Assembly: GCA_963971425.1 (NCBI GenBank)
Contig: OZ020517.1
Location: forward strand, 13,208,501 to 13,272,500
Direction: 5' to 3'
DNA from: Bryoerythrophyllum caledonicum
Lineage: Eukaryota; Streptophyta; Bryopsida; Pottiales; Pottiaceae
Length of the DNA: 64,000 nt
Every line of letters begins with the position of its first letter. The stretch's first letter is position 1. The translations under genes and the position numbers were made by a program. Positions 59,843 to 64,000 of the stretch are shown here, piece after piece. The notes under the pieces are model-generated. The model did not search any database, was not told the origin of the DNA, and worked only from the letters and a program-made list of their open reading frames with translations.

Positions 59843-61150
59843 TGAAAGAGTAACGTACCAGCGCTAGCATTGTGCCACGGATCCGATACCATATTCACGA
59901 TTCACAACACCAATATAATCGAATAATAGGCAATGGGGCGTCAAGGTATGCATGCTTGCACTGTAGCTCATTCTATAGTTCCTAAATTGTAACTGAAATT
60001 CCTCATCGATCAGTTGGTGGCAGCGTGAGTGCATGTGTGTTCTTCCAATGCCAAGAAGTTTGCACTTATAATGAACGTATCGTCTCGTGCATCTGCATCG
60101 TAGGTTGGGGATCCAAATTGACGCTGGAAGTTCTAAATGACGGCATCCAAGTTTCAAGGCCTCGAGACTCACTCTGATGCCACGGTCTGCTCCGATCTGT
60201 ACACGAAGTCGACGCCCAAGTGGAACACCAAGATGCACGCGTCCAAGTTATTGTGTTGATCTCGAGGATGCTCAAATCCACGTTCGCGGATCAGGAATCG
60301 AGCTCGACGTCCAGCACCTACTTCAGCAGGATCAGAAGAGTTGATCACGTTCAATTCAGCTTTTGTTCAGTTTCACCATATTATTGTGTTGTATGGTGTC
60401 GCATGCAGTGAAGTCGAGGTGATGACGTGATCACATGATGAAACGTACTTTATCATCAACACAGGATTGGTGTTGCATGCAGGGAAGTCCATTCGGCATT
60501 TTATTTTTTTAATTTTATTTTTGAAAATATGCTTGGAACGTACTTCAGTTTGGATTCCTCCAACATGCAGGTGCAGAGCCTGCACGGCCTTCACAGGACC
60601 GCTAATTCACCACCGACACTTGGATAACGTCCAGTACCGATTTCAACTGTTGTACAGTTGCCGCTTTCACTAATCGTCGGTAATTGTCATAGCTTTATAA
60701 GACGAGAAACCAAGCTCCATTTCTCAAAAACTCTACTTGGCCACAGACGCAAATGAGGCCATTGCGTCTCGCGAATCTGTGCGAAGGAAGACTTGTAGAG
60801 ACATGCTCGCATTACGTCTTCATCAAGCGCTCAACAGGAAGAATAAACGATTGACGCCCTGAGGTACTGGAATTAGAGTTCTTGATAAAGGAAAGACGGT
60901 TCAGCATATGAATTGTCTTCTGCAAAAAAATGGGTTGAGTTCGTTGTAGTCTGGTAACTTTATGAGATAGCTCTGGTGCATCCAAAACCCCAGTAGTCTA
61001 TTCCAGTTCTTCGGGTTCCAGCAACTGAGGTGTTTGGGCGAAGCACATCTTCGGAGATTGCTCTCTGTCTTTTAACTTAACTAAGAATCCACGTTCACCG
61101 CTCCATGAATTATTGCTTACTTCTAGCTCTCACCCTTCGACAAATTCTCC
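59843..61150. other. Unassigned leader of element Z
   Basis: Between the aRNH frame and the PBS. Frames on the - strand at 59,864-60,354 (e.g. SSDPAEVGAGRRARFLIRERG, RDQHNNLDACILVFHLGVDF) have no recognised family. It is far longer than a normal retroelement leader and more GC-rich than the flanking Y element, so it may be captured sequence. Confidence 0.4.
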
Positions 61151-61152
61151 GA

Positions 61153-61171
61153 GGTCCCGGCAAAGGAACCA
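61153..61171 (-). promoter_or_regulatory. Primer binding site of element Z (tRNA-Glu type)
   Basis: On the - strand TGGTTCCTTTGCCGGGACC starts two bases after the 5' LTR. It matches the complement of the 3' end of plant tRNA-Glu (TGGTTCCGTTGCCGGGAC) with one mismatch. This fixes the orientation of Z. Confidence 0.75.
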
Positions 61172-61173
61172 GA

Positions 61174-61439
61174 TGAAACGGGACAAAACCAATTGCTAAT
61201 GTAATACACGTATATTAATCATAAAAACGTGCGAGTTACATGGTCGTCCCTGCTTTTATCCTCCCCTGGCTCCTTGCTTTCAGAAAACGGTTGCTCTTCT
61301 CTTTGGTCTACACTTAATTGTCAAAGTTGATAGTAACTGATTTCCTATGCCTTGTATACTAGTGGTCTATACCTATGACCGAGTTTTCACTACGATTATT
61401 TAGTAATTTCATACAGACAACACAAAAAACGTCCTATCA
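61174..61439 (-). repeat. 5' LTR of element Z
   Basis: 266 bp, on the element strand starting TGATAGGACG and ending CCCGTTTCA; pairs with 53036-53311. Should carry the promoter of the element. Confidence 0.88.
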
Positions 61440-62988
61440 ATGCCATTATTGCATGGAAAAATACCCATGTTAATTAATGTTACTTTTAAAGATGAATTAG
61501 AGCAAGAACCTCCTTATTTGACCGACTCAGATGAGCTTCTTGATAATATGTTGCATACCAAACTTTCTATCATTTCACCTTCAGAATCTTCATATCTTTG
61601 AATTTGGGAACCTTAGATGAACCTAGATTAATAAAAAAATATTCGGGTTTAACATTAATAGAAAGGGAACAATGGCAGGAGTTCTTTTTAAATCATAAGA
61701 TTGTTTTTGCATGGATTTACCAAGATTTAAAAGGCATTCCTCTTGAGGTTTGTAAACACTGAATAGTATTAGAATGTGATACTAAATCCGTGAGACAAAG
61801 GCAATATAGGATGAATCTCAAATATTCACTAACGGTTGAAGAAGAGTCTGGATTTATCTACCTTGTTCCCTATAGTGAGTGGGTTTTGCCTTTTGTGGTT
61901 GTTCCTAAAAAGAATGACAAGTTGAGAATTTGTCAAGATTTTAGGAAACTAAAAAGTGTTACAAAAAATGATCATTTTCCTCTTCCATTTACCAATGCTA
62001 TCTTAAATGGAGTTGCGGGACATGAATGTTATTCCTTTTTAGATGGGTTTTCCGGATATAATCAAGTTAAAATTGCACCTGAAGATCGTCCTGTGACAAC
62101 CTTTACTAAAGATTGGGGTACTTTTGCTTCTAATGTGATGCCATTTGATTTTTGTAATGCACCAGCAACGTTCCAAAAGGCTATGATAGGAGCCTTTAAA
62201 AAATATCTACGGAAATCTATTGAGATTTTCTTAGATGATTTTTGTATTTTCAGAAATCGAAAACTTAATCAAATTTTTTTTTAAAAATGTTTTAAAAAAT
62301 GTTCTAAAAAATGTGAGAAATATGGTATATCCATTAATGCGGAAAAATCGGCAATTTTTAGGAGCTATCGGTTACTATTGCCGATTTAATTATTTTTATG
62401 CTGAAATTGTAGCATTATTGACCCATTTAACAAAACAAACCGAATGTGCGAGTTTATAGACTGAGGAGTGTACTAAAGCCTTTCTACAATTAAAGAAGCA
62501 CCTTAGTACAACCCTTGTGTTAATCCCTCTTAATTGGGAAAAACCATTTGAAGTATATGTTGACGCTTTTAATTTTGCTATTGGGAGTGTTTTAGGTCAA
62601 AAGGATTCCAAGGGTCATGATCGGCCCATTTATTTTGCTAGTCGACAGTTGAGTGCTGCACAAAAGAATTATTCTGTCACTAGCATGAAGGCTTACGACT
62701 AATATATTCGGTTCAAAAATATCGACATTACCTTTTAGTTTATCCTTTTACTTTTCATGTGGATCATGATGCCCTCAAGTATATGGTTAATAAACCTCAA
62801 TTGAATGGCGAGATTGCACGATGGATTTTATTATTATAAGAATTTAATTTCAATGTTAATGTCAGACCGGTAAAAAACATGCAAATGCTGATTTCTTATC
62901 TTGCATGGATGAAACTGTAAATGATAATTCTATTAATGATAGTTTTTCTGATGCACAATTATTTCACATGGAAGTTATTCCTATGTAA
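61440..62988 (+). pseudogene. Element Y reverse transcriptase and RNase H
   Basis: Continues Y after Z. The RT is readable at 61,790-62,284: EWVLPFVVVPKKNDKLRICQ, LPFTNAILNGVAGHECYSF, LDGFSGYNQVKIAPED, VMPFDFCNAPATFQ and the active site IEIFLDDFCIF. It breaks at a T-rich run near 62,277, with FLGAIGYYCRF following. RNase H at 62,517-62,702: WEKPFEVYVDAFNFAIGSVL and YFASRQLSAAQKNYSVT. Several stops (62,458; 62,700; 62,838; 62,986). Confidence 0.87.
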
Positions 62989-64000
62989 CATGCAGATATT
63001 ATTCAATATTTAAGTTCTGGGACCTTTCCTAATGAATATACACAAAAACGAAAGACTAAATTAGCTTATAAAGCTCAACCTTATACCTTAATTGTGGAGG
63101 TGTTATACAAAAAAAGAAAATATGGTCTTTTAAAACGATGTATAAATCCTCGTGAAGTACCTATTATTTTGCAAGGTTGTCATGACGCAGTTTGTGGTGG
63201 CCATTTTGTTGGTTTTGTAATAGGTCATAAGACTTTACAACCTGGTTACTGGTGGCCCACATTATTTGCTAATGCTCATCGATATGTAAAACAATGTGAT
63301 CCTTGTCAACGTGTAGGTAAACCTATGGCAACAATAGCAATCCCTTTAAACCCAATTTTGGCTCAAATTCCTTTTGAAAAATGGGGCATTGATTTTGTTG
63401 GAACTACTAAACCCCCCGGCCGGCATGGTCATAAAAGGTATATTTTAGTGGCTACAGAATATGTCACAAAATGGGCCAAAGCCATTCCTGCAAAGAATGG
63501 TGATACAAAAACAATTGCTAAATTTATTTATGAAAATATTATTACTCGTTTTGGTTGTCTCAAAGAGTTAGTAAGTGATAGGGGCACCCATTTTTTGAAT
63601 GATACTATTACACTATTATCTATTAAATATTTGATCAAACATAGAAAATCTACTCCCTATCATCCACATGCTAATGGACAAACGGAAAAGACTAATGGCA
63701 TTTTATGTCGTGTTATTACTAAAACGGTGCAAGGTTCTAATGTGGATTGGGATGCTAGAGTTTATGATGCTCTATTGGCCTATCGATGTGCTTTTAAGAT
63801 GCCTACTAAATATACTCCATTTCAACTCGTATATGGTCAAGAAGCCATATCACCAATTGAAATGGAAATTCCTACATTATGTATCGCTATTGATGAACAT
63901 TTAGCTGATCAAAATTCTTTACAACATCAATTATGTGTGCTTGAGAAATTAGATGAAATACAAGGTCAAGCCTATTTAAACAATGAAGCTATCCAACGTC
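62989..64000 (+). CDS. Element Y integrase, open to the window end
   Basis: Uninterrupted for 337 codons from just after TAA 62986-62988 to the window edge. HHCC finger: CHDAVCGGHFVG ... CDPCQ. Catalytic core: WGIDFVG (D), SDRGTHFLND (D) and NGQTEKTNG (E), followed by the WDARVYDALLAYRCAFK and TPFQLVYGQEAISPIE end of the core. All catalytic residues are present, in contrast to the broken parts of Y upstream. It continues beyond the window. Confidence 0.88.

Larger units (their letters stand above)
53036..61439 (-). mobile_element. Ty3-type LTR retrotransposon Z, nested in element Y
   Basis: On the - strand: 5' LTR 61439-61174, PBS, unusual 2.5-kb segment, gag-protease, RT/RNase H, integrase, polypurine tract, 3' LTR 53311-53036. 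LTRs are nearly identical across most of their length and begin TG (TA in the 3' copy) and end CA. A 4-bp duplication ATGC (53032-53035, 61440-61443) flanks it. The surrounding Y element resumes in the same direction on both sides. Near-identity of the LTRs implies a comparatively recent insertion. Confidence 0.9.

Noticed and set aside
61153..61171. A tRNA gene at the tRNA-Glu-like sequence
   Set aside because: Only the 3' end complement is present, directly next to an LTR; it is a primer binding site. No complete tRNA or rRNA gene was recognised in the window.

Overview
The window reads as plant (green-lineage) nuclear DNA. Three spliced host genes have GT-AG introns and plant-type proteins. 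There is a short array of the Arabidopsis-type telomere heptamer TTTAGGG. The rest is an AT-rich background packed with plant-style transposons: Ty3-type LTR elements, a Helitron, PIF/Harbinger-like elements, TTAA-flanked elements and an autonomous-size piggyBac. The protein types fit a seedless land plant such as a bryophyte or lycophyte, but the species cannot be fixed from this sequence alone.

Layout. 1-2,690: no recognised gene, one small inverted-repeat element. 2,690-4,453 (+): a serine/threonine protein-kinase-fold gene. 5,521-7,761 (-): a six-exon gene for a DUF455 ferritin-like protein, convergent with the kinase. 8,390-25,300: a repeat zone built around a 7.2-kb piggyBac element (12,969-20,206) that sits at a TTAA inside a smaller TIR element. 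The piggyBac transposase is a pseudogene. Its one clear intron carries terminal inverted repeats at its own splice sites and holds a large foldback. 25,361-30,770 (-): a decayed Helitron Rep/helicase, cleanly split by a 953-bp TTAA element. 30,800-39,000: AT-rich DNA with further copies of the same TTAA family. 40,829-43,657 (+): a four-exon DUF688-like gene. 43,800-47,050: more TIR elements in AT-rich DNA. 47,686-64,000: nested LTR retrotransposons.

The right-hand retroelement stack can be dated by nesting. Element Y (+ strand; gag with four zinc knuckles, protease, RT, RNase H, integrase running off the window end) was split by element Z (- strand, 53,036-61,439, two LTRs of about 270 bp, 4-bp target duplication ATGC). 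Z was in turn hit inside its RT by an LTR-like insertion (55,602 to about 56,243) of the family whose end also lies at 47,686. Z carries about 2.5 kb of unusual sequence between its 5' LTR and gag, including an archaeal-type RNase H domain and a membrane-protein fragment.

The host genes show no sign of working together as an operon or pathway. The coherent system is the transposon community: a piggyBac with TTAA target sites and CCCCTAA-type ends, surrounded by many non-autonomous elements with TTAA flanks and CCCYTAA-type ends. The most unusual single structure is the intron at 15,905-16,312, which looks like a DNA-transposon-derived intron (introner-like) inside a transposase gene. Coordinates of splice sites, element ends and target duplications were read directly from the bases. 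Family names rest on remembered motifs, not on database searches.
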